A DNA stretch of 64,000 nt from Gammaproteobacteria bacterium (lineage in GTDB: Bacteria; Pseudomonadota; Gammaproteobacteria; Ga0077536), in assembly GCA_020849475.1 (NCBI GenBank), contig JADLGE010000010.1, positions 62,001 through 126,000 on the forward strand, read 5' to 3'. This document shows, one piece after another, positions 1 through 9,065 of this stretch (positions are counted from its first letter, which is position 1; each line of letters begins with the position of its first letter). The notes under the pieces were generated by a model. The model searched no databases. It was given only the letters and a program-made list of their open reading frames with translations, and was not told the origin of the DNA. The position numbers and the translations under genes were made by a program.

Positions 1-507
1 CACTTCGGCGCGCGAAGCGGCAAAGAACTGCTGGCGCATGGCGAAGCGCTCACGGTCTGCGGCATGGCGCTGATTGGTCTTGTGCTGGAACCACAGGAAG
101 ATGCCGGCCGCGGCCATCGGCGCGAGGGCCATGCCCGGCGCCCAGATGGCCTCACCGGCGAGACTGCCGGCAAGCGCGGCCGAGCCCAGCCACACGGTCA
201 GCGGGGCGACCACCATGCCACTCCAGAACCACGCGATGCACGACACCCAGAACAAGGCCAGCACCACCGGCACCATCAACAGCCAGCCGCCGCCGAGGGC
301 GAAGAAGCCGCCACCGGGCAGGAACAGACCGAGACCCGCGGTCTGCCAGGCGGCCGAGGCATCGAGCCAGGCCGGGGTCAGCGCGGCGACACACAGGAGG
401 GCATAGATGACCGCGTTGCGACGATGACGGGAGGCTGTGACCGGACCTTTGCCGCCGTGCTGGAATTCCTGCGCCCGACCGAGCGCATCGCTTTCGATGA
501 CCGACAT
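1..507 (-). CDS. Partial membrane protein of unknown function (C-terminus off the left edge)
   Basis: The reading frame opens with ATG at 507 (N-terminus [15 protein letters not shown]) and stays open for 169 codons to the window edge, so the C-terminus is missing. After a short charged N-terminus there is a hydrophobic segment ([17 protein letters not shown]), then a long Gly/Leu/Trp-rich hydrophobic stretch that could hold two more helices, then a fourth near [15 protein letters not shown] followed by a basic, hydrophilic tail. I do not recognise the family. An N-terminal membrane domain in front of a soluble catalytic domain is one possibility, but the soluble part is not visible. It is transcribed divergently from the TetR gene at 662, which makes it a likely target of that regulator. 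Confidence 0.6.
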   Translation of the reverse strand, partial: MSVIESDALGRAQEFQHGGKGPVTASRHRRNAVIYALLCVAALTPAWLDASAAWQTAGLGLFLPGGGFFALGGGWLLMVPVVLALFWVSCIAWFWSGMVVAPLTVWLGSAALAGSLAGEAIWAPGMALAPMAAAGIFLWFQHKTNQRHAADRERFAMRQQFFAASRAEV

Positions 508-574
508 AGCCGCTCTCCCCTCAGTGTTTGTATCGCTAGTGACCGCGAATATAGGCAACGGATGGACACACTGT

Positions 575-591
575 CTAGACGCATTGACTAG
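575..591. promoter_or_regulatory. Candidate TetR operator in divergent promoter region
   Basis: The 154-nt gap between the divergent membrane-protein and TetR genes contains GTCTAGAC, a perfect 8-nt palindrome at 573-580, followed by GACTAG. Together CTAGAC-GCATT-GACTAG is an imperfect inverted repeat. The position fits autoregulation of a TetR repressor. This is inferred from location and symmetry only. Confidence 0.3.
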
Positions 592-661
592 CCGCTGCAT
601 CCGGCTCTATCTTCGCTGGGCGCTCGCATGCCGGCGCGCCTCCCTGCCACGAGGATAGACC

Positions 662-1285
662 ATGGCCAGCGTCACCCGCCGCGCCCGCAACGATGTCGAT
701 GTCGCGCTCAACATGGAAGAACGCCTGCAGCAGGCGCTGGAGCGTCTGCTCGACCGCGGCCTGACCATCACCGCCATTTCGGTCGATGCGTTGTCCCGCG
801 AGGCGGGCATCGCGCGCGCCACCTTCTATCTCCATTTCCGCGACAAAGGCGAACTGGTGGCGCGCCTCATCGCGCGCGTCGCCGATGAAGTGGTGGGCGC
901 CGGCGGCCTGTGGTTCGTGCACGCCGAGGATGCGCGCTTCGAAGACCTGCGCGCCGCCATGGCGCGCTTCTTCGATGCCTATCTCGAACATCATGCGATC
1001 CTCGCCGCCGCCGCCGAGACCGCGCCCTACGACCGCCAGGTCGCCAATCTCCATACCCGCATGCTGGAACGATTCGTGGCCGAGAGCCGTCAGGCCGTGC
1101 AGCGCATCGCCGCCAGCGGCCGCGCGCACCCGGGCCTGCCGCCGATGGTGGCCGAAGTGCTGTCATGGTCGGTCAATCACACCTATGTGCAATACGGCAA
1201 AGGCCTCGACGACGCGCAGCGCCAAGCTTTCATCGACACCTGGTCCCACGTCGTGTGGCACTCGATATTCGCGCCCGACAAGTAA
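662..1285 (+). CDS. TetR/AcrR family transcriptional regulator
   Basis: The 207-residue protein has a typical TetR layout. The N-terminal helix-turn-helix lies at about residues 20-65, with the recognition-helix signature AGIARATFYLHFRDKGEL. A C-terminal helical ligand-binding domain follows (the SWSVNHTYVQYGKG region). It would repress or activate nearby genes in response to a small hydrophobic ligand, which cannot be deduced from sequence. It is divergent from the partial membrane protein and co-oriented with the lipocalin-like gene that starts 38 nt after its stop, so both sides could be targets. Confidence 0.9.
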   Translation: MASVTRRARNDVDVALNMEERLQQALERLLDRGLTITAISVDALSREAGIARATFYLHFRDKGELVARLIARVADEVVGAGGLWFVHAEDARFEDLRAAMARFFDAYLEHHAILAAAAETAPYDRQVANLHTRMLERFVAESRQAVQRIAASGRAHPGLPPMVAEVLSWSVNHTYVQYGKGLDDAQRQAFIDTWSHVVWHSIFAPDK

Positions 1286-1322
1286 CGAATCCGCATCAAT
1301 GACTGCAAGAGAGGGGAGAATC

Positions 1323-2486
1323 ATGCAAGGCATAGGCAAACTGCTCGACGCCGACGAGCAACTCAATCATCAAATCGCAGACACCTTCGCGACTGTGGCG
1401 GAGTCCGATCTGTCGTGGACCGAGAAACTGTGGACGCCAAGTTCGCGCAAGGACGGCTCTCTGCAGATTGACTGCGGTTTGGGCCGCTACCAGAACCGCG
1501 ACGTGATGGATGCTTTCGCCGGCATTTCGCGCGGCAAGGAACAATGGACCATCCGCGCCAGTCGTGAACTCTCGCAAGACCCGCTCGCGACCAAGGTCGG
1601 CCCCATCACCTACCAGGTCATCGAGCCGCAGAAGAAGATCCGCTGGACGCTGGACAAAAACGGCGTCATTCCGCTCAGTTTCGATCTCACTTTCGACGCC
1701 GTGCATCCGTGCTTCTTCGAAGACCGCCACATCCAACGCGACGAGCGCGGCTTTCGTATCGTCTCCAACGTCGTGCGCTATCACCAGGCTGGCGCGCCGA
1801 GCGGCTGGGTTGAAATCGACGGCAAGCGCGAAATCATCAAGCCCGAGGAATGGTTCTCGTGGCGCGATCATTCGTGGGGCGTGCGACTCGACGTCGGCGC
1901 ACCACCGACCGATCTGCGACCGGCCCGCGATTTCGGCGAGCGCAAGTTCGAGGATTCGAAGTTCCTTTTGAACTGGTCACCGCTGCTGCTGGAGAAACCC
2001 GACGGCACCAAATACGAATACCACTTCTATCTGCAGATTCGCGGCGATGAAGTGTTCTATTTCTCCGGCTATCGCAACAATGCCGACGGTCGCCAGGAGC
2101 GCATCGCCCGTGTGCGCCCGGTGCTGCGTTACGACGACGACACGCGCCGCCTGCTGGGTGGTTATCTCTACATCGACATGCTGAACGGCGAGACCAACAA
2201 GGTCGACATCGAAGTGATGGGCGAATCGGGTTTCTACCTGTCGACCGCGCTCTATCTCGGCTTCGACGGCAAGAAGCACGGCAACTGGCGCGGAGCGCTG
2301 AACCTCGACGGCGAACAGATCCCCGACATGACCGCGCCCGAAGTGCGCAAGCGTCTCGCCACCGCGGTGCGCGACACCATCGTCAAAGTGCGTGAAGGTG
2401 ATGCCAAGGGTTACGGCCTGTTCGAGCCCATCGTGCTCGGCGAATGGCCGGAGATGGAACTGTCGTCGACCAAGACGCGCGGTTGA
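1323..2486 (+). CDS. Lipocalin-like (CrtC/AttH-type) protein of unknown function
   Basis: The 387-residue protein starts at the ATG at 1323, which sits behind a strong GAGGGGAG ribosome binding site. An in-frame ATG at 1299 would put that site inside the coding region. The sequence has two beta-rich halves and the signature WFSWRDHSWGVR in the middle. R/HSWG-type motifs are typical of the two-domain lipocalin-like superfamily that includes carotenoid hydratase-like and AttH-like proteins; I recall this group as DUF7064/DUF7065, which an HMM search should confirm. The next gene, an APH-fold kinase, follows after 6 nt, so the two are probably translated together. The substrate is unknown; a lipid or polyketide-like ligand is a guess. 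Confidence 0.6.
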   Translation: MQGIGKLLDADEQLNHQIADTFATVAESDLSWTEKLWTPSSRKDGSLQIDCGLGRYQNRDVMDAFAGISRGKEQWTIRASRELSQDPLATKVGPITYQVIEPQKKIRWTLDKNGVIPLSFDLTFDAVHPCFFEDRHIQRDERGFRIVSNVVRYHQAGAPSGWVEIDGKREIIKPEEWFSWRDHSWGVRLDVGAPPTDLRPARDFGERKFEDSKFLLNWSPLLLEKPDGTKYEYHFYLQIRGDEVFYFSGYRNNADGRQERIARVRPVLRYDDDTRRLLGGYLYIDMLNGETNKVDIEVMGESGFYLSTALYLGFDGKKHGNWRGALNLDGEQIPDMTAPEVRKRLATAVRDTIVKVREGDAKGYGLFEPIVLGEWPEMELSSTKTRG

Positions 2487-2492
2487 GCGGCG

Positions 2493-3473
2493 ATGTCACG
2501 CGATATGACGCGCATGCTGGCAGGCCTGCGCGATTATCTCGGGGTGGGCGCGGCGCTGACGTCGATCACTGCCTTGTCCACGGGGCATTCCAACGAGACC
2601 TACAGGCTCGAAGGCATCAACCGCATCCTGCGCATGCCGCCCTCCAAGGAAGGCCTGCTGCCGCCCTATGACATGGCCGCGCAGCACGCGGTGCTGGATG
2701 CCATGGGCCGGCACCCCGACGGACCGCCGGTGCCCAAGGTCTACGAGCTGTGCACCGATGGCGCGCTCATCGGCGACCCGTTCTTCATCATGGAATGCCT
2801 CGAAGGCGAGGCCTTTGAATACGTCACACCGGAGTGGGTGAAGGCGCTGCCAGAGGCGGCCCGCGATGCGATGTGCGCGCAATGGATAGGCGCGGTGGCC
2901 AAGGTCCATCGTCTGCCGGTGGATGCCATGCCGGCGCCGGCGCGCAGCGTCGTGCAGGAAGCGCAGCATTGGCTGGAGGTCGCGCGTGGCGCCGAGGCGT
3001 CGCAGGACTTGGTCGCGGTGCTGGAAGATCTGGTGGCACGACCGCCGCGTCCGTCCGGTCCGCCCTGCCCCATCCACGGCGACCCCAAGCATGGCAACAC
3101 CCTGTGGAACCGCGACGGTCACATGCTAGCCCTGCTCGACTGGGAAATGGCCGGCATCAGCGATCCCTTGCTGGATTTGGGCTACGTGCTGCAGTTCTAC
3201 GATCAAGGCGCAGCGGCGCTCGGCTCGGCCGGTTATGAACTGCCGGGCTGGTGGTCGCGCAGTCGCACCATCGATGAGTGGCAAACGATGACCGGACGCA
3301 CCGTCATCGACATGCATCGCTACGAGGCGATACAAGTGGCCAAGGTCGCCGCCATCATCCAGCTCGGCGTGCATCTCTACGAGAGCGGCCGTGCGCCGGA
3401 TCCGCGCTTCGCCTCGTGGGCCGCCATCGTGCCGCCCTACGTGGCGTTGGCGGTGAGGTTGGCGGCCGGCTAG
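2493..3473 (+). CDS. Phosphotransferase family protein (APH/ACAD10-like kinase fold)
   Basis: The 326-residue protein has the aminoglycoside phosphotransferase/choline kinase fold. The catalytic loop is IHGDPKHGNTLW (H-G-D-x4-N), followed by the metal-binding LLDWEMAGISDPLLDLGY. The N-terminal lobe begins with the glycine-poor loop LSTGHSNETYRL. ACAD10-like members of this family are common in lipid and sterol catabolism and probably phosphorylate hydroxyl groups, but the substrate here is unknown. It lies 6 nt behind the lipocalin-like gene, suggesting the two act in one process. It is not likely to be an antibiotic resistance gene. Confidence 0.8.
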   Translation: MSRDMTRMLAGLRDYLGVGAALTSITALSTGHSNETYRLEGINRILRMPPSKEGLLPPYDMAAQHAVLDAMGRHPDGPPVPKVYELCTDGALIGDPFFIMECLEGEAFEYVTPEWVKALPEAARDAMCAQWIGAVAKVHRLPVDAMPAPARSVVQEAQHWLEVARGAEASQDLVAVLEDLVARPPRPSGPPCPIHGDPKHGNTLWNRDGHMLALLDWEMAGISDPLLDLGYVLQFYDQGAAALGSAGYELPGWWSRSRTIDEWQTMTGRTVIDMHRYEAIQVAKVAAIIQLGVHLYESGRAPDPRFASWAAIVPPYVALAVRLAAG

Positions 3474-3493
3474 GCACTCGTCACATCTTCCAT

Positions 3494-3521
3494 TGTGGTT
3501 CAGACTCCAGTCTGAACCACA
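3494..3521. repeat. REP-like palindrome, family 1 (variant copy)
   Basis: TGTGGTTCAGACT-CC-AGTCTGAACCACA is a perfect inverted repeat with 13-nt arms. It is a divergent member of the GTCAGACT-TC-AGTCTGAC family found at nine other places in this window. It lies 20 nt after the kinase stop and could also fold as an mRNA 3'-end hairpin. Confidence 0.8.
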
Positions 3522-3557
3522 CAACAACGCAAATTCGAATCCGCGGAGATTCTCGTC

Positions 3558-5126
3558 ATGGCCGACCCGCTTCTCGTCGCCCAGCGCGATGCCATTGAAT
3601 GTCATCTGCTGCCGGCCCTCGCCAATCGCCACGGCCTCATCACCGGCGCCACCGGCACCGGCAAGACCATCACCCTGCAGACCCTCGCAGAAAATTTCAG
3701 CCGCATCGGCGTGCCGGTGTTCATGGCCGATGTGAAGGGCGACCTGACCGGCATCAGCCAGGCCGGCACGGTGAGCGCCAAGCTCGCCGCCATCCTCGCC
3801 GAGCGACATCTCGATACGCCGGCCTCGCAGGCCTGCCCGACCACCCTGTGGGATGTATTCGGCGCGCAGGGTCACCCGGTGCGCGCCACGGTCAGCGACA
3901 TGGGCCCGCTGCTGCTCACGCGCATGCTGGCATTGAATGAAACGCAGGCCGGCGTGCTGAACCTCGTATTCAAGATTGCCGACGACAACGGTCTGGCACT
4001 GCTCGATCTGAAAGACCTGCGCGCGATGCTGCAATACGTCGGCGACAACGCTCGCGATTTCACCACCGACTACGGCAACATCAGCGCCGCCAGCGTCGGC
4101 GCCATCCAGCGCGGCCTCATGCAGATTGAACAGCAGGGCGGCGATGCGTTCTTCGGCGAGCCGATGCTCAACATCGCCGACTTCATGCAGACCGACCAGG
4201 GCCTGGGCGTCATCAATATCCTCGCCGCCGACAAACTCATGGCGGCGCCGCGCCTCTACGCCACGTTCCTGTTATGGATGCTGTCGGAGCTGTTCGAAAC
4301 CCTGCCCGAAGTCGGCGACGTCGAGAAACCCAAGCTGGTGTTCTTCTTCGACGAAGCGCACCTGTTGTTCAAGGACGCGCCGGCGGCGCTCGTCGAACGC
4401 ATAGAGCTGGTGGTGCGCCTGGTGCGCAGCAAGGGCGTCGGCGTGTATTTCGTCACCCAGAATCCGCTCGACATTCCCGACACCATCCTGGGCCAGCTCG
4501 GCAACCGCGTGCAGCATGCGCTGCGCGCCTTCACGCCGCGCGATCAGAAAGCGGTCAAAGCCGCCGCCACCACCATGCGCGCCAATCCCGGCCTCGACAT
4601 CGAAACGGCCATCGGCGAACTCGCGGTCGGCGAAGCCCTGGTCAGCCTGCTCGATGAACAAGGACGGCCCGGCGTGACCGAGCGCGTCTACATCGTGCCG
4701 CCCGGCAGCCAGATTGGTCCGATCACGGCCGCACAACGCCAAGCCTTGATCAGCAATTCGCTGGTGGCCGGCGTGTATGAGGCAACCGTTGATCGCGAAT
4801 CGGCCTACGAAAAATTGAAGGGGCGCGCGGCCGAGACCGCGCCGGCCGCCGACCAGATGCGCGAAACGGCGGCTCGCCAGGCGCCGCCCATGACGCAACA
4901 AAGCGAAGCGCCGGCGGCAGACAATGACGACGGCGGCGGCCTGCTCGGCGGTTTGACCGACGTGCTGTTCGGCAGCACCGGGCCGCGCGGGGGCAAGCGC
5001 GAGGGCCTCGCGCAGACCATCGCCAAATCCGCCGCCCGCACCGTCGGTTCGACGGTCGGCCGCGAGATCATTCGCGGTGTGCTGGGCTCGCTGCTCGGTG
5101 GCGGCGGTTCACGGCGCCGGCGTTAA
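3558..5126 (+). CDS. HerA-type ATPase, DUF853 (YjgR-like)
   Basis: The 522-residue protein matches the YjgR/DUF853 branch of the HerA/FtsK P-loop ATPases in length and order of motifs. Walker A is GATGTGKT at residues 30-37. Walker B is [12 protein letters not shown] near residue 260. A sensor-like segment, [20 protein letters not shown], follows. The C-terminal tail (about residue 420 onward) is low-complexity with Gly-rich GGGLLGGL and ends in [13 protein letters not shown], as is common in this family. The role is uncertain; YjgR proteins are predicted DNA- or protein-translocating ATPases. Its stop overlaps the stop of the convergent DUF2235 gene by four bases, so there is no room for a terminator. 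Confidence 0.88.
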   Translation: MADPLLVAQRDAIECHLLPALANRHGLITGATGTGKTITLQTLAENFSRIGVPVFMADVKGDLTGISQAGTVSAKLAAILAERHLDTPASQACPTTLWDVFGAQGHPVRATVSDMGPLLLTRMLALNETQAGVLNLVFKIADDNGLALLDLKDLRAMLQYVGDNARDFTTDYGNISAASVGAIQRGLMQIEQQGGDAFFGEPMLNIADFMQTDQGLGVINILAADKLMAAPRLYATFLLWMLSELFETLPEVGDVEKPKLVFFFDEAHLLFKDAPAALVERIELVVRLVRSKGVGVYFVTQNPLDIPDTILGQLGNRVQHALRAFTPRDQKAVKAAATTMRANPGLDIETAIGELAVGEALVSLLDEQGRPGVTERVYIVPPGSQIGPITAAQRQALISNSLVAGVYEATVDRESAYEKLKGRAAETAPAADQMRETAARQAPPMTQQSEAPAADNDDGGGLLGGLTDVLFGSTGPRGGKREGLAQTIAKSAARTVGSTVGREIIRGVLGSLLGGGGSRRRR

Positions 5127-7138
5127 AGCGGGCTGCCGAGCAAATAGTTCGCAGCCCACGCCAGGCCTGCGCCGAGCGCCAGCAGTATGCTGACCTGCGC
5201 GGCGCGCATCAGCCACACCAGCGTTCTTTCATCGCCGGGCTGCTGTGCGTCGGCAGGCGCGGGCGTCGCCTCGTCACCGATATCGCTGATCTCCATTTCC
5301 ATCGCGCCAGAGTTGTTGCCGGCCGCCATCCATAAATCATTCGCGTAGCAATAGAAGGGGCCGCTGGCCTTGGCCACGAAGCTGACATTGGCGCCCAATG
5401 GAAATTGACGGAACAACAGCTCACGCGGGTCGCGCACCAAAAGGTAGAACAGCAACCACAGCGGCGAGAGCGTGCGTCGGTCCCAATGGGTGGGGCGATT
5501 GATCATGCCCATCAATTCAAACCAGCGCGCATCGGGATAGCGCTTGGCGCCGGCGAACAGAAAACGCAGCGGCAGAAATTTGCCGGCGCGCAGGCTTTCG
5601 TAGAGGGTGCGCAGACTGCTCTTGCCATTGGCGTCGGCCGGGTCGTCGAGGTCGAACCATTTGCCGGTGCACAGGGCTTGATTGGCGCGCGAGGTTTCCG
5701 ACTCGCTCAGCGCGCGCAAGTGGTAGCGGCGCCCCTTGATCAGCACCATGCCGCTCGGTGACCAGATGCGTTCGGCATAGACCACGAAGCGCTGCGCGGG
5801 CGCGGCCGGCAATACCAGGCGCCATGCGAGGTCGCGCGGATCGGGTTCGGCGCGGTTCCACAGCGCCGGCGCGTCCTGGTCGGGCGCGGTGGCGAGACGC
5901 AGCAAACGGGAATCGTGTCCGTGGCCCGCGCGCGCTTGCTCGGCGGCGAGACGCGCGCCGCGCGCACTCACCGACTCATGCCATTCGCCAATATCTTCGA
6001 AGGCATCGGCATCAGCGCCGAACACCTCGCGGATCTGCGCACGCAGAGCTTGTGAAAGCGGAAACATGCGCGGCCACAAGCCGGCCAATGCATAGACCGA
6101 CGAGCGCGCCACTTCATCATGCAGGGAGCCAAGGGTGTCCGGCTCAGGTTTCAGACGCGGGCGCGGCACGAAGCGCAGGCCGGCCGCTTCCGCCCGCTCC
6201 ATCATCCAGTCGAGCGCGATATCAGACAGCCGCGCATCACGGTAGCCGCCGCCCACGTCGGCATGGGCGCCGCGAAACCACTTCTGTTCCAGCTGACCGC
6301 TGAAACCGGCGGGACGCTTGAGCAGCACCGGCATGAAGCTCGAACGGAACTCATCCATCGCCACCGCGTGGCAGGCGTTGTCGACCGATGGCACGACCGC
6401 GGCGTTGTGATAGCTGGTGCCGAGACGGAACAGCTCGAAGCTCCAGCCCCACATCGGCAGACCAAGGCCGGCGACGGTATCCCATACGCCGAGGAAATGG
6501 ATGCGCAGTTTCTCGTGATCGTGAAACAGGGCGCGCTCGTCCGGCGCGAGAGCCGCTCGCTCCTCGGCGACGTTGCCGCGCACATCCTGTTTGTCACTGC
6601 GGGTCGGACGAAACTGGCGGTACTTGTCGAAGGCCGTGCGTGAATAGTTGTGCGCCGAGGACTTCAACAGGCCGACGGTATGGATGAGGCCGCTCAAGCT
6701 GCGCACTTGAAACGCGCCGCGACTGAAACCAAAAAGAAAGATGCGATCGCCCGGCGCATAGACCCGGCACAGCCACACATAGGCTTCGCGGATGTTCTCG
6801 GCGACGCCGAGACCAGTGGCGCCTTCGATCAGCGGGCCGAGCTTTTCGAGGCCCGGCACTTTGCTCGCCAGCAGCCTGCCGACCAGGCTCAGCAGCTTGC
6901 CGGCTATCCCGAGTTCCGCGCCCACCCCTTCGTCGTACCACGCGAGCTGCGGGGTGCCGTGGTCATCGCGCTCGGGGTCGATGGCGCGATAGAGCTTGTA
7001 GACATTGGTCGGCGCGCTCTCGCCCTCGTCCTGCTGCGCGGCAAAGTTCCAGGTGCCGTCGCAACAGATGATGATGTTCTTGCTGATGCCCGGTTTGAAT
7101 TCATAGTCCGTGGCCGCGTCGTCCGCTCTCATATCCAC
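5123..7138 (-). CDS. DUF2235 family alpha/beta hydrolase (Tle1-like phospholipase fold)
   Basis: The 671-residue protein opens with [11 protein letters not shown] (residues 21-31), the hallmark of DUF2235. The nucleophile elbow GFSRG follows at 137-141 (Ser139). A conserved [11 protein letters not shown] and the [13 protein letters not shown] block supply likely Asp and His residues. A hydrophobic helix ([19 protein letters not shown]) near the C-terminus suggests membrane anchoring. In type VI secretion clusters, relatives (Tle1) are phospholipase effectors. Here no secretion, VgrG or immunity gene is adjacent, so it is more likely a housekeeping or orphan member. Met3 is an alternative start. 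Confidence 0.85.
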   Translation of the reverse strand: MDMRADDAATDYEFKPGISKNIIICCDGTWNFAAQQDEGESAPTNVYKLYRAIDPERDDHGTPQLAWYDEGVGAELGIAGKLLSLVGRLLASKVPGLEKLGPLIEGATGLGVAENIREAYVWLCRVYAPGDRIFLFGFSRGAFQVRSLSGLIHTVGLLKSSAHNYSRTAFDKYRQFRPTRSDKQDVRGNVAEERAALAPDERALFHDHEKLRIHFLGVWDTVAGLGLPMWGWSFELFRLGTSYHNAAVVPSVDNACHAVAMDEFRSSFMPVLLKRPAGFSGQLEQKWFRGAHADVGGGYRDARLSDIALDWMMERAEAAGLRFVPRPRLKPEPDTLGSLHDEVARSSVYALAGLWPRMFPLSQALRAQIREVFGADADAFEDIGEWHESVSARGARLAAEQARAGHGHDSRLLRLATAPDQDAPALWNRAEPDPRDLAWRLVLPAAPAQRFVVYAERIWSPSGMVLIKGRRYHLRALSESETSRANQALCTGKWFDLDDPADANGKSSLRTLYESLRAGKFLPLRFLFAGAKRYPDARWFELMGMINRPTHWDRRTLSPLWLLFYLLVRDPRELLFRQFPLGANVSFVAKASGPFYCYANDLWMAAGNNSGAMEMEISDIGDEATPAPADAQQPGDERTLVWLMRAAQVSILLALGAGLAWAANYLLGSPL

Positions 7139-7273
7139 TCACCCCGTGCTGTGTCCGTGCATCATGTGCGCGTGCCCCGATTCTAAGCGCGCGGCGCGTA
7201 TCGCAGGGTATGCAAAATGTCATACTCGCGCCGACTGTTTTCCAAATCCATTGACCACCTCGAGGGACTGCGC

Positions 7274-7567
7274 ATGAGCGTCTATGTTATGGCCGGCTTG
7301 AACATCAACGACGAAGTGAAATACGGCGACTATGCGAGCGCGGCGCTCACCAGTCTGGTCGAACACAAGGTTGAAGTGCTGGCGGTCAGCGACGCGCCCG
7401 TGAGCCTCGAAGGCAAGTCCCCCTACTCGCGCTACGTGCTGTTGAAGTTCGCAGACCAAGCGGCCGCGCAAGCGTGGTATGACTCAGCCGAATACCAGGC
7501 CGCCATCCCGCTGCGCCTTGCCCATGCCGACACCGGCTTCCTGGTGGCGGTGCCGGGCGTCGACTGA
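7274..7567 (+). CDS. DUF1330 family protein
   Basis: The start at 7274 gives a 97-residue protein, the usual DUF1330 size, with GAGGGA about 8 nt upstream. An upstream extension to 7217 is possible but would exceed the family length. The sequence has the dimeric alpha/beta-barrel pattern (MSVYVMAGLNI at the N-terminus, then YVLLKFADQAAAQAWYDSAEYQ), which resembles the DUF1330 core. The catalytic function of the family is not established. It is a monocistronic gene divergent from the DUF2235 gene. Confidence 0.8.
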   Translation: MSVYVMAGLNINDEVKYGDYASAALTSLVEHKVEVLAVSDAPVSLEGKSPYSRYVLLKFADQAAAQAWYDSAEYQAAIPLRLAHADTGFLVAVPGVD

Positions 7568-7593
7568 AACCTGGGAGCCAGGCCTGGGGCTTT

Positions 7594-7998
7594 TCACAGC
7601 TTTACGCAATGGCCTTCGAAGCCCGCGATCACGCAATCGAATCCGGCCGGGCAATCGGCGGTCACCATACAAGCACCGCCGACTTCCTTGCCCGGCAAAT
7701 TCTCTTTGATCATCTGATCGGGATCGCCGAGCCAGGCCTTGGCATTTTCACGTCGCTGCCCGGTGACGGGCTGCAAGGGCACGTCGGGCGCGATATCGGG
7801 TGCGGCCTGCTCCTCGGCGGGGTCGGCGCGCGGCGCGCTGCGTGAACCGCCATAGCACACACCGCGGGCGCGCTTCTCGCGTTTGATGCAGGTGCCACCC
7901 GTGCCACAGTCGGCATCGGTGTCGCAGGCCAGGCTCACCAACGGTGTGGACAGAAGCAGCACTGCGCACAGACGCAGGCAGGCCAGGGTCAATTTCAT
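7594..7998 (-). CDS. Small secreted Cys-rich protein with two repeated modules
   Basis: The likely start is the second Met (MKLTLACLRLCAVLLL), which begins a clear signal peptide. An upstream ATG at 8022 would add eight residues in front of it. The mature protein starts at about CDTDADC. It contains two copies of one cysteine pattern, C-x5-C-x5-C-x(8-10)-C, one at the N-terminus and one at the C-terminus (CMVTADCPAGFDC). A Pro/Ala/Glu-rich linker of about 65 residues joins them. Eight cysteines in an exported protein imply four disulfides. I do not recognise the family; the modules resemble small Cys-rich motifs of extracellular proteins. Confidence 0.65.
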   Translation of the reverse strand: MKLTLACLRLCAVLLLSTPLVSLACDTDADCGTGGTCIKREKRARGVCYGGSRSAPRADPAEEQAAPDIAPDVPLQPVTGQRRENAKAWLGDPDQMIKENLPGKEVGGACMVTADCPAGFDCVIAGFEGHCVKL

Positions 7999-8166
7999 CG
8001 TCGGGTTCCCGCGCGCTTTCATGAATGAATGGATGAATGATTATGGGCCACGCGCGGCCGCGGCCGCGAGCGTCGCCAGCGCGCGCGCGCGCAGGGTATG
8101 CTTGCCCGCAAGTCCGGCGCATGTCGCGCGTGGCAACAAACACATCACCAACCTGGGGAGACCATC

Positions 8167-9012
8167 ATGCTCAAGTGGAAATTCGGCGATACCACCATCA
8201 CCCAACTCATCGAACTCAAGGACGACAGCGGTTCGGTGCCGGTGCTGCCCGATGCAACGCCGGAAAACCTCGCCACCATTCCGTGGTTGAAGCCGCATTT
8301 CGTCACGCCTGACGGCAAGCTCATCCTCAATATCCAGATGATGATCATCGAGACGCCGGACCGAAAAATGGTGGTCGACACCTGCATCGGCAACGACAAG
8401 ACCTTGGCGCTCGAAGCCTGGGCCAACATGCAGCGCCCCTTCATCGACAACCTGAAGAAGCTCGGCCACGACCCGGATTCCATCGACACCGTGATCTGCA
8501 CCCATCTGCATGTCGATCATGTCGGCTGGAATACCCGCAAGGTCAACGGCAAATGGGTGCCGACGTTCAAGAACGCGCGCTACGTGATGGTCGAGTCGGA
8601 ATTCAATCACTGGCAGCACCACCAGGATGATTTTGGCCCGGTGTTCCAGGAATCCGTGCAGCCGGTGTTCGAGGCCGGCCTGGTCGATCTCGTCAAACCC
8701 GATCACCAGGTTGGCTCGGGTGTGTGGTTCGAGCCGACGCCTGGGCATACCCCCGGCCATGTCAGCGTGCACATCGCGTCCAAGGGTGAGGAAGCCATCA
8801 TCACCGGCGACATGATGCATCACCCCTGTCAGATCGCGCGTCCCGATTGGGTCACGCCCTTCGACAACGACAGCCCGGCGGCCATGAGCACGCGCCAGGC
8901 CTTCCTCGAGCGCTACGCCGACAAACCGGTGACGGTGTTCGGCACGCACTTCGCCGACCCGGTGTGCGGCAAGATAGTGAAGGACGGCAAGACCTTCCGC
9001 TTCGCGGTGTGA
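8167..9012 (+). CDS. MBL-fold metallohydrolase
   Basis: Starting at 8167 behind a GGGGAG ribosome binding site, the protein is 281 residues long. Zinc ligands are visible in order: THLHVDHVGW near residue 114, PGHTPGH near 195, and GDMMHHP. A terminal VFGTHFADP supplies a last His. The layout is that of lactonase-like or alkyl-sulfatase-unrelated hydrolytic metallo-beta-lactamase proteins. It resembles the protein encoded at 29343-30218 (shared VGWNT-K-NGKWVPTF and PGH blocks), so the two are paralogues. The substrate is unknown; a lactone or ester is plausible. Confidence 0.88.
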   Translation: MLKWKFGDTTITQLIELKDDSGSVPVLPDATPENLATIPWLKPHFVTPDGKLILNIQMMIIETPDRKMVVDTCIGNDKTLALEAWANMQRPFIDNLKKLGHDPDSIDTVICTHLHVDHVGWNTRKVNGKWVPTFKNARYVMVESEFNHWQHHQDDFGPVFQESVQPVFEAGLVDLVKPDHQVGSGVWFEPTPGHTPGHVSVHIASKGEEAIITGDMMHHPCQIARPDWVTPFDNDSPAAMSTRQAFLERYADKPVTVFGTHFADPVCGKIVKDGKTFRFAV

Positions 9013-9016
9013 TCCT

Positions 9017-9046
9017 TTGTAGGTGCGAATGAATTCGCACCTACAA
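9017..9046. repeat. REP-like palindrome, family 2
   Basis: TTGTAGGTGCGAAT-GA-ATTCGCACCTACAA is a perfect inverted repeat with 14-nt arms, four bases after the MBL gene stop and between two convergent genes. The core CGAAT-GA-ATTCG recurs at 35525 and 63192. It may double as a bidirectional transcript 3'-end hairpin. Confidence 0.85.
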
Positions 9047-9065
9047 TGGCGGTGGCGACATCACG

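Noticed and set aside
786-1322. N-terminal extension of the lipocalin-like gene over the TetR gene
   Set aside because: It would run antisense in reading-frame terms through a well-defined TetR gene, and the ribosome binding site before 1323 marks the real start.
2493-3473. APH-fold protein as an aminoglycoside resistance gene
   Set aside because: Sequence context resembles ACAD10-like kinases and the gene is coupled to a lipocalin-like gene, with no sign of mobile elements.
5123-7138. DUF2235 protein as part of a type VI secretion locus
   Set aside because: No VgrG, PAAR, Hcp or immunity-type neighbour is visible on either side.
7568-7593. Intrinsic terminator between DUF1330 and the Cys-rich protein gene
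   Set aside because: AGCCAGG/CCTGGGGCT gives only a short, bulged stem before CTTTT, too weak to annotate.
8041-8949. A 302-codon minus-strand frame opposite the first MBL gene
   Set aside because: The plus-strand protein has the complete zinc site, and the antisense translation has no recognisable domain.
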